DNA of 31,423 nt from UBA4363 sp002393965 (GTDB lineage Bacteria > Bacteroidota > Bacteroidia > Bacteroidales > Paludibacteraceae), in assembly GCA_946542925.1 (NCBI GenBank), contig CAMNLA010000014.1, positions 1-31,423 on the forward strand, written 5' to 3'. The notes under the pieces were generated by a model. It ran no database searches, was not told where the DNA came from, and saw nothing but the letters and a program-made list of their open reading frames with translations. The position numbers and the translations under genes were made by a program. Positions 7,997 to 15,963 of the stretch are shown here, piece after piece (position 1 is the stretch's first letter; each line of letters opens with the position of its first letter).

Positions 7997-8125
7997 TTAT
8001 GTCCATAGAAAACACATTCGGAAATTGCACATTTCACCCTTAGCACTTGTTGCTGCCCGCATCACCACCGCAAAAGAACGGCGCGATCGTGTTACATTAA
8101 AAAAACTAACTCTTTCCGTTTTCAT
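7997..8125 (-). CDS. Leader peptide with two Met-Cys pairs upstream of metY
   Basis: An ATG at 8125 opens a 42-residue frame that closes with TAA at 7997-7999. It begins MKTERVSFFNVTRSRRSFAV. The C-terminal part contains SAKGEMCNFRMCFLWT, with Met-Cys at residues 32-33 and again at 37-38. It lies entirely inside the metY leader, about 65 nt after the predicted transcript start and 156 nt before the metY ATG. Placement of paired Met and Cys codons near the end of a short basic peptide ahead of a sulfhydrylase gene is what a translation-coupled sulfur amino acid attenuator would look like. Coding status rests on this logic alone; conservation was not tested. It could be a chance frame. Confidence 0.5.
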   Translation of the reverse strand: MKTERVSFFNVTRSRRSFAVVMRAATSAKGEMCNFRMCFLWT

Positions 8126-8196
8126 TTTTTCTTTTGCATTTTAAATTACTAAATATATTTTCTACAAAAACATTTAATTTGTTTGTTTTTGCACTG

Positions 8197-8229
8197 CAAA
8201 GATATGACAAGATAGAATTACGTTCCAAA
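8197..8229 (-). promoter_or_regulatory. Promoter of the metY leader transcript
   Basis: On the minus strand, TTTG (8229-8226), 21 bp, then TATCTTTG (8204-8197). The -7 box is a perfect match. Transcription would start near 8190, giving a leader of about 350 nt before metY at 7840. Confidence 0.6.
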
Positions 8230-8643
8230 TATTTTTGATATATAAGTAAATAAATCTGAATTTGGCACAAAACACATAATAAATTACCTGTCAAAGAAAC
8301 AAAAGTAGGCTCTTACGTAGATTATTATTCTACAGATATGGTTAACAATAAGATTATACATCTATAATTTCATTAAACAATAGAAGTTTTAATCAACATC
8401 AATTCTTATCTTTCCCTATACAAAAGCCCCTGAATGCTTAACAAAAATCAAATACATGTTTTAAAACATCAATTCTTTCCTGCTTATCGGTTGTCATAAC
8501 TCCGAAATTTGTATATGTATGTTTATAAAACGTGTTCGTTTTTTTTAACGACACACCTTCTGAATTTTCAGATTGGTCTCGTTAGAATTCCATCACGATT
8601 CACACCATACAAAACGAGACAAGAAACGATCAGACAGCGCATC
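8230..8643. other. AT-rich intergenic region between metY and the phosphoribosyltransferase-like gene
   Basis: This stretch is strongly AT-rich and separates divergent genes. It should contain the plus-strand promoter of the gene starting at 8644. Candidates are a TATCTTTC near 8407-8414 and TTTG near 8510, but neither comes with a convincing partner element. A short inverted repeat (GTAG...CTAC) lies around 8316-8333. Nothing else is recognisable. Confidence 0.4.
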
Positions 8644-10770
8644 ATGTCCATCCATCTCGAAGACATTCCGCAGCATACACACCTGTTTCTCCTGTTCGGT
8701 CTGTCAGCAGGAATCCTCATCGTCGTCCTTCTGCTCCGTCGTTGCATCCTCCGTCGCCTCCTTCTGTATGAATGGAGGTATTACCTGGCGTTCAAATACC
8801 TATGTTCGAGAACCACACGCCGTCCCATTGAAGATATCAGCGACCTGACCTTCCGCGAAAAGATTCTTCTATTTCGCCGTTACAAAGAATCCGACTTCAT
8901 CTCCCTGCAAGCTCATCTGGAAAAACAAGCCGAAGAGGATCCGACACTGATAAGAAACACCCATACGGATCATTATGTCCTGTTGCGAACCTTCGTCACC
9001 ACGCTCCGTCGTATCCTCTATGTTATCCTTTTATTCTCCGTCTTAGCCTATATTGCGTCACGACTACATATTCATTTCATTCCTGATACCATTGACACCC
9101 ACTGGTTTCTCTCCCTACTGATTCCGTCGGTGCTTCTCCTCGCGGCCTATGCGCTCTTTCTATACCGTCGTCTTCGGCGGCTACGCCGTAATTATCCGCT
9201 TGCCTACCTCGAACTAACGGAAGCGCAAGGCACGGGTCGGCTGAACCGATTGTCCAAAATGGAACGTCTTGCCATACGGACAGTCCGGGAGTACCGTATC
9301 CGTCAAGACTCCCATACACCCATTGCCAAGCAATTCAGTCTCATTGTCCGACGATTTCCAAAAGGAGTCAGTGCCTACCTGAGACAGATAGAAGAAACAG
9401 AAGAAGAACTATTGAGCGAAGCCCATGATCTAAGGGAAAGAATTGACAGAAAAACCCCCATTGAAGACCTTCTGTCGAAGATGCACGATGACCTCTACCT
9501 TCAAGTTATCCAACTTTGTATCTGGAACTCGGAAAAGATCATCCTCTTGGACAACACCCCGAAAACAGAAGACCTAAACAGCCTTGTTCTTCAGCGTCAG
9601 GATAACGTATTCCAACTGGCGCATGAACTACGCAACGACAAAGCCCCGGAATGGCAATTCATTCGCCACGTCATCCCCTTCGGAAAGAGAGCCGGAGAGC
9701 GAGGCGCAACATCCAGCATGCTACACATACCGGAAATTGCATTCCAAGACTTGCCAGAGAAGCAGTATCCGGAGAGCATTGATTATCAGAAACTATACGA
9801 AAACATACAGACTCTGCTCTATTTCGCAAGTGAACGGCTGAAAAGTCGTCACATACGTATTGTCGTCACCCCCGCCACTGAACTTTCCGTACCGGATCTA
9901 ACCCCCTCCTCGCTCGTCTCCTTTCTGCAGAAAAGAGGCTTCAGCAACATCCAACAAGGCTACGGTGGCCTGAACCTACGCAAGCAGAACGACCCTGATC
10001 TCGTCGTTTTCCTTCTCCGTCTAACCTCTCGAGTGAGCACCTATGACGAAATGCTCGCCCGTCTTCTTGCCTCTACCCCGATGAATCTTATCTGTGTAAC
10101 CTTGTTCCGAATCAGTACAGCAGAGGAATATGCCAAAGCGTCGGAGTTACGCCGGGAAAAAGAATCGGATGTTGCGGCACGTCTTTCTCTTCTTACGAAA
10201 AACTGGGAGCGACTTGCTTCGATACCCTTCCAGACGCGGTATCGATTTGTATCGTCCCTATTTGACGGAATGGGATATGAGGCCACCGCCGATGATCTCA
10301 ACATCCGATCCTTACTTGCCCATCTAAAGAAACATGGTTTAGACAATCCGGATGCCACTTACGTAAAAGAACTGGTGCGGCTCCTTCAAGAGACTTTCGG
10401 CCGTGAGACCGCCCACCTCACCCTCTTTCCCATCCCGCCAGCGAGCGCACACTCGTACCGCACCAAATTTATGCGTCTCACCGCAGCCCTCTGTGCCCAA
10501 GCCGGCATAGACAATGCCTATGCCCACCTTCGATATATCAAGGACTTTGTTCCCCAAAGGCCTCACGAGCAAGGCAATCCCACCCTTTCCATTGACTGGA
10601 ACTACCTTACCGGCCGTCACATCTTATTATTTGACGACGTTGTCACTTCCGGAAAATCCTCTACCTTCTACGCCCAACTCCTTCAAAAACGGGGGATAAA
10701 CGTCGTCGGTCTGTTAAGCATAGCCCAAACGAAGATTCCCATCCCAGGCAGAAACAAAGAATCGGAATGA
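8644..10770 (+). CDS. Membrane-anchored protein with C-terminal phosphoribosyltransferase-like motif
   Basis: The product is about 708 residues from the ATG at 8644. An in-frame ATG at 8509 would add 45 atypical residues. The N-terminal part carries hydrophobic helices: one near residues 12-35 (LFLLFGLSAGILIVVLLL), then two close together near 120-175 (ILYVILLFSVLAYIA and LLIPSVLLLAAYALFLY), each followed by arginine-rich loops. A long soluble region without a recognised domain follows. The last 90 residues resemble type I phosphoribosyltransferases found in stand-alone and conflict-associated proteins: LTLFPIPPASAHSYRTKF, then HILLFDDVVTSGKSST (residues about 659-674), which matches the PRPP-binding loop. 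No partner gene is adjacent. It may act on a nucleotide-related substrate at the inner membrane, but the reaction is unknown. Confidence 0.8.
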   Translation: MSIHLEDIPQHTHLFLLFGLSAGILIVVLLLRRCILRRLLLYEWRYYLAFKYLCSRTTRRPIEDISDLTFREKILLFRRYKESDFISLQAHLEKQAEEDPTLIRNTHTDHYVLLRTFVTTLRRILYVILLFSVLAYIASRLHIHFIPDTIDTHWFLSLLIPSVLLLAAYALFLYRRLRRLRRNYPLAYLELTEAQGTGRLNRLSKMERLAIRTVREYRIRQDSHTPIAKQFSLIVRRFPKGVSAYLRQIEETEEELLSEAHDLRERIDRKTPIEDLLSKMHDDLYLQVIQLCIWNSEKIILLDNTPKTEDLNSLVLQRQDNVFQLAHELRNDKAPEWQFIRHVIPFGKRAGERGATSSMLHIPEIAFQDLPEKQYPESIDYQKLYENIQTLLYFASERLKSRHIRIVVTPATELSVPDLTPSSLVSFLQKRGFSNIQQGYGGLNLRKQNDPDLVVFLLRLTSRVSTYDEMLARLLASTPMNLICVTLFRISTAEEYAKASELRREKESDVAARLSLLTKNWERLASIPFQTRYRFVSSLFDGMGYEATADDLNIRSLLAHLKKHGLDNPDATYVKELVRLLQETFGRETAHLTLFPIPPASAHSYRTKFMRLTAALCAQAGIDNAYAHLRYIKDFVPQRPHEQGNPTLSIDWNYLTGRHILLFDDVVTSGKSSTFYAQLLQKRGINVVGLLSIAQTKIPIPGRNKESE

Positions 10771-10817
10771 GAGCAGATTAAAACCCCGGCACAAAAACTT
10801 CGACACTTTTTCACCTG

Positions 10818-10860
10818 AAAAGCAAAAAAAGTGACAAAAAATTTGTCAAATGCTTTTTTT
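10818..10860 (+). terminator. Possible AT-rich terminator after the phosphoribosyltransferase-like gene
   Basis: AAAAGC (10818-10823) pairs with GCTTTT (10852-10857) around an inner stem GACAAA/TTTGTC (10833-10838 with 10842-10847), followed by a T-run. The stem is weak, with an asymmetric internal loop. Confidence 0.35.
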
Positions 10861-10872
10861 CATCTACTTTAG
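10842..10872 (+). promoter_or_regulatory. Possible promoter of the three-gene T9SS locus
   Basis: TTTG at 10842-10845, 19 bp, then TACTTTAG at 10865-10872, one base off the -7 consensus. It would give a leader of about 185 nt before the signal-peptide start at 11065. No structure in that leader was recognised. Confidence 0.4.
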
Positions 10873-11064
10873 TATTTGAATTTGAGAAAAATGATTCGGG
10901 CAGGCGTGTCTGAGTCAGACATAGAAAACAAAGCGAACATCCTTCTATTTATGAGAACACAACATCCAAAAGACTCGCAAAACAAACCGTTATCGGACCA
11001 ATGTACCTTCCGTTCCTTTCCTCCTCATAAACAAACTCTTTTTCTCCATTGGACATTATCCCCC

Positions 11065-13035
11065 ATGTGCCAAGTGTATCGTCAACTAACCCGTCTTCTT
11101 ATTTGTTGTTTTTTGGGGGTGGGTGCCTTCTCCGCTCATGCTGAGGGAATTGTTCAGACGAAAGCCCCGTCTGCCTGCGGAGACCAGGCAGGAGCCGCCC
11201 TCACCTACTCCAGTGACGAAACCGACTTTGACGTCAACAACTACGTATTCTCCTGGAAAAAAGGCGGCGAAGAGATCTCGACGGGAGTCGTCGCAGACAA
11301 CCTGACGGAAGGCACCTATACCCTATCGGTCACAAACAATGTAACGTCCACGACCACCGACTACAGTTATACGATTGCGGCTCCGATTCCTCTCTCTGTA
11401 ACTGCGAGCAGCACTCCTATCGTTGACTGGCGTCAGACTGCCAGCAGCGACAAGAAGGGTTCCATCACGCTCCAGCCGAAAGGAGGCGTTGCGCCATACA
11501 GTTACACACTCTATGACTCCACATACCACAAGACGACCTCGTCGTTCAGCAGCGAATACAAAGACTTGATGTCCGGCACCTACATTGTGACCGTCACAGA
11601 CGCCAATGGTTGTACTACCCAGACTCGTGTTGTCGTAGAAAACGGCAACAAAGGAGGCTCCAACAACATTGAAATCGGAGACACCACCATCTACGCCTGC
11701 TTTGACAAGATGAACATCTATGCCATACAAACCTCCACATCAGACAAATACGAAGTAGGATCCATCTGGGACGAGACGACCAAACGAATTGCCTACTACT
11801 ATGTTCCGACAGAAGCCACGATAGCCTCAACGTCAGGATATGACAAAGACACCATTTTCGTCCCGACGGACACTATCAAATCACTTGTTGACGGTTCGGA
11901 CTCCATCATACACTACCAAAAATACTTAAAAACCGTTGTACGGGACAACAACGGAACCGATCAGATTGTCGTATTTCAGAATGAGAGTCTGATCTCGAAG
12001 AATGATGATGCACCGTACATTGTAACGTCTCCGTTATCCAGCAAAGGGATGTTTGACGAAGTGAAAGACCGAAACGGCATCACCTATACGCGTCTAAAGA
12101 AGAAGCCTTCCACCTCGTTATCCAGCATCAACCTCTATCCCGGACGCCATACCGTTGCCTATTGGGATTACGAAGGAAAGGGCAACCGATACAGTTGGGA
12201 GTTAAAGACTCCAAGTACGCCGTTGACGGTCAATACCACCTCCACGAACAACCTCTGCTACAACGACAAGAAAGCGGAGATCAATGTAACAGCACAGGGG
12301 TCGTGGCAAGGATTCACCGTACCGAGTGCGACGACTGGAGACTCGCTCTTCACCATCGAGATTTCGGGAGGAACACTGAGCAGTCCGCACAAGGTTTCGA
12401 ATACCATGCAGACGCATGTAGGCAAATTGGGAGCAGGAGTCTATACCGTCACCGTCACTGACATACTGGGATGCATGCGTCAGCAATCCATCACCATCAC
12501 GCAGCCGGACTATCCTATTCACATTGTATTCACCAAAGGTACGGAAGTCACCTGTCCACTTTCGATGGACGGATCAGCGACCGCGAACGTCGAGAATGCC
12601 GCCTACCCTATTCAGAGTTACCAATGGAGCAACGGATCAACGGGAGAGTCGATTGTTGATGTCATGGCAGGTTCGTACACGCTCAATATTGTCGATGCCA
12701 ATGGTTGCAAGGCGTCGGCATCCACCACACTGGAAGCCTCCAGAAGGAGTTGTATCTACAACCTTGTCACACCAAACGGAGACGGCTACAATGACTTCTT
12801 CGACCTATCGGACTTCTGTCATAACCTAAAGATGGATTGCAACATCTTCGATGCCAATGGCCGAAGGGTGGCAGACCTGACTGAGCAGAACCCGAAATGG
12901 GATCCTCGTGAGGATAATATCAAGCCTGTGACGGGCATCAATTCCAACTATACCGCCTTCATTCGTCTATACACCCCAGACGGGAAAAAGATTGCCGATG
13001 AAGCAGAAACGTTCTCGGTCATTTTTGAGAAATAG
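11065..13035 (+). CDS. SprB-like repeat protein with T9SS type B C-terminal domain
   Basis: From the ATG at 11065 the product is 656 residues with a good signal peptide (MCQVYRQLTRLLICCFLGVG, cleavage near AHA). An in-frame ATG at 10876 would put 63 unsuited residues before it. It contains several SprB-type repeats, recognisable by G-x-Y-x-V-x-V-x-D-x-x-G-C endings: SGTYIVTVTDANGC near residue 170-183, AGVYTVTVTDILGC and AGSYTLNIVDANGC later. The last 94 residues (563-656) are a divergent type B sorting domain (NLVTPNGDGYNDFFDLS, then CNIFDANGRRVADL). Such proteins are exported by T9SS and act as surface adhesins; in gliding Bacteroidetes the repeats belong to the motility adhesin SprB. It heads an apparent operon with a PorP/SprF protein and a PD40 protein, the usual SprB-locus arrangement. 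Confidence 0.88.
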   Translation: MCQVYRQLTRLLICCFLGVGAFSAHAEGIVQTKAPSACGDQAGAALTYSSDETDFDVNNYVFSWKKGGEEISTGVVADNLTEGTYTLSVTNNVTSTTTDYSYTIAAPIPLSVTASSTPIVDWRQTASSDKKGSITLQPKGGVAPYSYTLYDSTYHKTTSSFSSEYKDLMSGTYIVTVTDANGCTTQTRVVVENGNKGGSNNIEIGDTTIYACFDKMNIYAIQTSTSDKYEVGSIWDETTKRIAYYYVPTEATIASTSGYDKDTIFVPTDTIKSLVDGSDSIIHYQKYLKTVVRDNNGTDQIVVFQNESLISKNDDAPYIVTSPLSSKGMFDEVKDRNGITYTRLKKKPSTSLSSINLYPGRHTVAYWDYEGKGNRYSWELKTPSTPLTVNTTSTNNLCYNDKKAEINVTAQGSWQGFTVPSATTGDSLFTIEISGGTLSSPHKVSNTMQTHVGKLGAGVYTVTVTDILGCMRQQSITITQPDYPIHIVFTKGTEVTCPLSMDGSATANVENAAYPIQSYQWSNGSTGESIVDVMAGSYTLNIVDANGCKASASTTLEASRRSCIYNLVTPNGDGYNDFFDLSDFCHNLKMDCNIFDANGRRVADLTEQNPKWDPREDNIKPVTGINSNYTAFIRLYTPDGKKIADEAETFSVIFEK

Positions 13036-13123
13036 TACGCCCCGATTCGAATGTAGGAAGTACGCAAGTACCACCACATACGAGAGAGAAGAAAACCATT
13101 CAAAAGCACAAAAAAATCATCTG

Positions 13124-14089
13124 ATGAAATCCATTCATACAACCACAGCCCATTCGTTCCGGATAGAGGCCAACCGCCTTGTCCTGTTCATCCTCTTTTC
13201 CGCCTTGTCCTTCTCCGTTGCAGGTCAACGGATTTGGACGGTTCCTGTCGGTCCCTACGTTTACAATCCAGGCGGAGCGAACATCAATGACATGGGAGAG
13301 ATTGTTGCCTCGTACTATTCGACCTACCTGAATGCGAACAACCACCCACAGGGTGCTCTTGTGATGGGTTCGACCTCATTACCATTTGACAACATGGGAG
13401 TGGGAGCCCGTCTTGACTACCAGTCGGGTGGTGTCTTAAAGAACGTAACGTTTGAAGCCACCTACGTATATAAAGTCAATATAGGCACACAGAACAAATT
13501 ATCCTTTGGTCTATCGGCTGTCTATAACCAGATTGGCATTGACATGGAAAAGGTCCATGCCCAGCATGCGAACGACCCACTGCTTGTCAAGGGAGCCAAT
13601 TCGGAATTCGGCATTGACTTCAACGTCGGAGTGATGTTATACAAGCCGAACCACTACTACATCGGACTGGCGGGATACAACCTGGCCGGATCCGTCAATG
13701 ACCCTGACTTTCTGATTGCCTATGACCTTCGGGACACACGTCTGCTGACGGCCTCGGGCATGTACACCTTTCACGGCATGGAGGGGAACCTAAACACAGA
13801 AATCACGGGAAACCTTCTCTCCTACGTTGACTGGAAAGAATTCGACCCGGTATTCAACCTGAACCTTCGGGAAATCATCTACAAGACGTTGTGGGTAGGA
13901 TGTGGCTACACGAAAAACATGATCCTTCCCCAGATGGGCATTTACTTCCAGAACCTATCGATCGGATACGCTTCGTCGTGGGGAGTCCATGGTGACATCA
14001 AGAAATACGCCTATAAAGTACCGCGTCATGAGATTTTCATGCGATTGGAACTGAATACATCCAAGAACTCGAAAAACCTACGTTTTTAG
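13124..14089 (+). CDS. PorP/SprF family type IX secretion system outer-membrane protein
   Basis: This 321-residue protein has an N-terminal signal sequence (hydrophobic LVLFILFSALSFSVAG, then Q) and repeated amphipathic beta strands typical of an outer-membrane barrel, for example GVGARLDYQSGGVLKNVTF and YYIGLAGYNLAGSV. The PorP/SprF family helps deliver or anchor a partner type B cargo protein on the cell surface. The start at 13124 is chosen because the longer frame from 12992 overlaps the upstream gene and puts 44 hydrophilic residues before the signal peptide. It lies 88 bp after the SprB-like gene and 36 bp before the PD40 gene, all on one strand, so the upstream protein is the probable client. 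Confidence 0.88.
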   Translation: MKSIHTTTAHSFRIEANRLVLFILFSALSFSVAGQRIWTVPVGPYVYNPGGANINDMGEIVASYYSTYLNANNHPQGALVMGSTSLPFDNMGVGARLDYQSGGVLKNVTFEATYVYKVNIGTQNKLSFGLSAVYNQIGIDMEKVHAQHANDPLLVKGANSEFGIDFNVGVMLYKPNHYYIGLAGYNLAGSVNDPDFLIAYDLRDTRLLTASGMYTFHGMEGNLNTEITGNLLSYVDWKEFDPVFNLNLREIIYKTLWVGCGYTKNMILPQMGIYFQNLSIGYASSWGVHGDIKKYAYKVPRHEIFMRLELNTSKNSKNLRF

Positions 14090-14125
14090 ATTTGTGATGA
14101 GACCGGCATACCCAACTAATATCTC

Positions 14126-15643
14126 ATGAAAATGCGTCTCTCTTTGCTATTATTTGCCGTTTTGTTCTCGTATGCCACAGTGGCTCGGGAGCAGCGGGGA
14201 ATGTCTGCCTTCGAGCGTCACAAGTTAAGCCTTGAGCAGGGTCAAGGTGTACGGGAAACTACGGTATCACAGAGCAACCGAACGGACGATGTCTCCGTCA
14301 AAAACGACACCGAGAAAACACTTCCTGCCTATCGTTACGACTCCATCATCGGCTATGACACGACACTGACGAACCTAAAGACGCTAAACTCGTCTCAAAA
14401 CGACTATGAGCCCTTTCTGTTGCGTGGGTTGTATGATTCAGGAGAGCAGGACCTGATGCTGTTCAGTTCAGACCGTTACCGGATTCCCGAAACCAAGACA
14501 GAGGAATACACAGAAAAAGCTTACTACTCAAAAGGGAGGGACGAAATCTGGGAAACGCCTGTCCAGAACGGATATAAATGGAATTCGGACAACAACACCT
14601 CACTCGTTGGCTATGATGAGGACAACCTCTACTTCTACCGTCATTACTGGCCACGGGACGGAGTCCTCTTCTATGCACAGCGCAAAGACAATGAGAAGCG
14701 TCCCTATTCGGCGGGTCGTCTTCGCCGAGTGAGATACATCCAGTCCGATTCTGACGAAGTAGCCATCACCACGATTGGTCCTGACTCTGTTGTCTTCGTT
14801 TCGAACCGGAGGGGTGACTATGACATCTATCTGTGTACGGGCAAGGACGAAATCACGGCTTTGGACAACCTGAACACCGCGTATGAAGAAAACGACGTGT
14901 ACTATGACCGTCATTCCTCCACGCTCTACTTCAGCAGCAACCGTCCGGACGGATTCGGCGGATTTGACATTTACCGGTCGTCGCATATGGGTGGAGGTCG
15001 GTTCAGTACTCCGGAAATACTAACGGACACCTTTGTCAACAAGACCTCGTCGGACGAGAGAGACTTTCATCGTGATGATGACAGTACGATGGTTTTTGCC
15101 AGCAACCGCAACGGAGGTGTTGGCAACTTAGACCTGTACCTTCTACGCATCCGTCCGATCTATGCGACGATAGAGAAAGACTCGGTCCCAGTGGATACCG
15201 TCATTGAGACGCCATCGGAAAGCAAGCGGGACGAGTTGACCGCCATGCTCGACTCTCTCGGTCTTCTACCCTTCCATGGAGAGGTTCAGATCGGAGCCTA
15301 TCGTTACATCAAGTCGCTGGAAGACTTCTACAAGCGTTTTCCATGTATAACAAGCGAGGACATCAAGATGCAGAAAATCACGGTTGACGATACCATCCTC
15401 GTTCACAAATACATCATCAACAAAGTCTATACGGACGTTGACGAAGCGTTAGACAAGCAATTCCAGATAGAGCGCATGCACTGTCTGCCAGACAAAGTAT
15501 TTGCGGACATGCCATTCATCGGCTGTCTGGACAAGAACGGCAACCGTTTTGCCATTTTCTGGAAGAAAGACGAGTTAGCCGGTCAAAAGATATTCTATAT
15601 CCGCAAGAACGGCAAACTCATCTGGAAGACCCGAAAATTTTAG
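14126..15643 (+). CDS. T9SS-associated PD40 beta-propeller protein lacking an OmpA domain
   Basis: The 505-residue product has a signal peptide (MKMRLSLLLFAVLFSYATVA). Residues about 200-350 hold PD40/WD40-like TolB-type blades: VVFVSNRRGDYDIYL, LYFSSNRPDGFGGFDIY and MVFASNRNGGVGNLDLYLL. SprB/SprF loci usually end with a protein that combines such blades with an OmpA peptidoglycan-binding domain. Here the C-terminus instead reads VQIGAYRYIKSLEDFYKRF and continues to residue 505, with a look of a SPOR-like domain; this assignment is tentative. It is the last gene of the three-gene operon, followed by a long hairpin. It probably sits in the periplasm and links the secretion complex to the cell wall. 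Confidence 0.82.
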   Translation: MKMRLSLLLFAVLFSYATVAREQRGMSAFERHKLSLEQGQGVRETTVSQSNRTDDVSVKNDTEKTLPAYRYDSIIGYDTTLTNLKTLNSSQNDYEPFLLRGLYDSGEQDLMLFSSDRYRIPETKTEEYTEKAYYSKGRDEIWETPVQNGYKWNSDNNTSLVGYDEDNLYFYRHYWPRDGVLFYAQRKDNEKRPYSAGRLRRVRYIQSDSDEVAITTIGPDSVVFVSNRRGDYDIYLCTGKDEITALDNLNTAYEENDVYYDRHSSTLYFSSNRPDGFGGFDIYRSSHMGGGRFSTPEILTDTFVNKTSSDERDFHRDDDSTMVFASNRNGGVGNLDLYLLRIRPIYATIEKDSVPVDTVIETPSESKRDELTAMLDSLGLLPFHGEVQIGAYRYIKSLEDFYKRFPCITSEDIKMQKITVDDTILVHKYIINKVYTDVDEALDKQFQIERMHCLPDKVFADMPFIGCLDKNGNRFAIFWKKDELAGQKIFYIRKNGKLIWKTRKF

Positions 15644-15718
15644 AAAGCGATTCTGCGTTCTGACCGTTGTTGAGAGCGCCACAGCCTCTCACCAGAGCGA
15701 AGAAACGAGCGAAACGCC

Positions 15719-15773
15719 AACAGACGAAAGTCCCTGAAAGAAAGCATCGTTCAGGGGTTTTCGTCTGTTCTTT
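15719..15773 (+). terminator. Terminator after the T9SS locus
   Basis: AACAGACGAAA-GTCCCTGAA (15719-15738) pairs with TTCAGGGGTTTTCGTCTGTT (15750-15769), an almost perfect 20-bp stem with an 11-nt loop, followed by CTTTC. The U-tract is short, but the stem is strong and the position is right. Confidence 0.7.
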
Positions 15774-15902
15774 CAGTAAAACACATCAACGCCGTATCGC
15801 ATTGACTGCAAAAGAAAGTGCAATAGATTCTTTTTTTAGTATTATTAAACTTTGCAAACAAAAAAGCAAGGCTTTATATGCTGAACAACATGTTTTTATT
15901 CC

Positions 15903-15910
15903 TACATTTG
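15903..15910 (+). promoter_or_regulatory. Probable gapA -7 element
   Basis: TACATTTG is a perfect -7 match located 53 bp upstream of the gapA ATG. A -33 box is weak. The surrounding 15774-15960 segment is AT-rich and holds nothing else recognisable. Confidence 0.5.
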
Positions 15911-15963
15911 CAATCCCAAATAAGAAATCATTAAACCATAAATTCAAATTAAAACAATCAAAG

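Noticed and set aside
7962..8144. 60-residue plus-strand frame opposite the metY leader
   Set aside because: It is the reverse of the leader peptide region, with no promoter in that direction and no recognisable features.
10876..11064. N-terminal extension of the SprB-like gene
   Set aside because: It would put 63 residues in front of a good signal peptide, so it is treated as leader.
15667..15963. N-terminal extension of gapA
   Set aside because: The segment contains the terminator of the previous operon and an AT-rich promoter region; the conserved enzyme begins at 15964.
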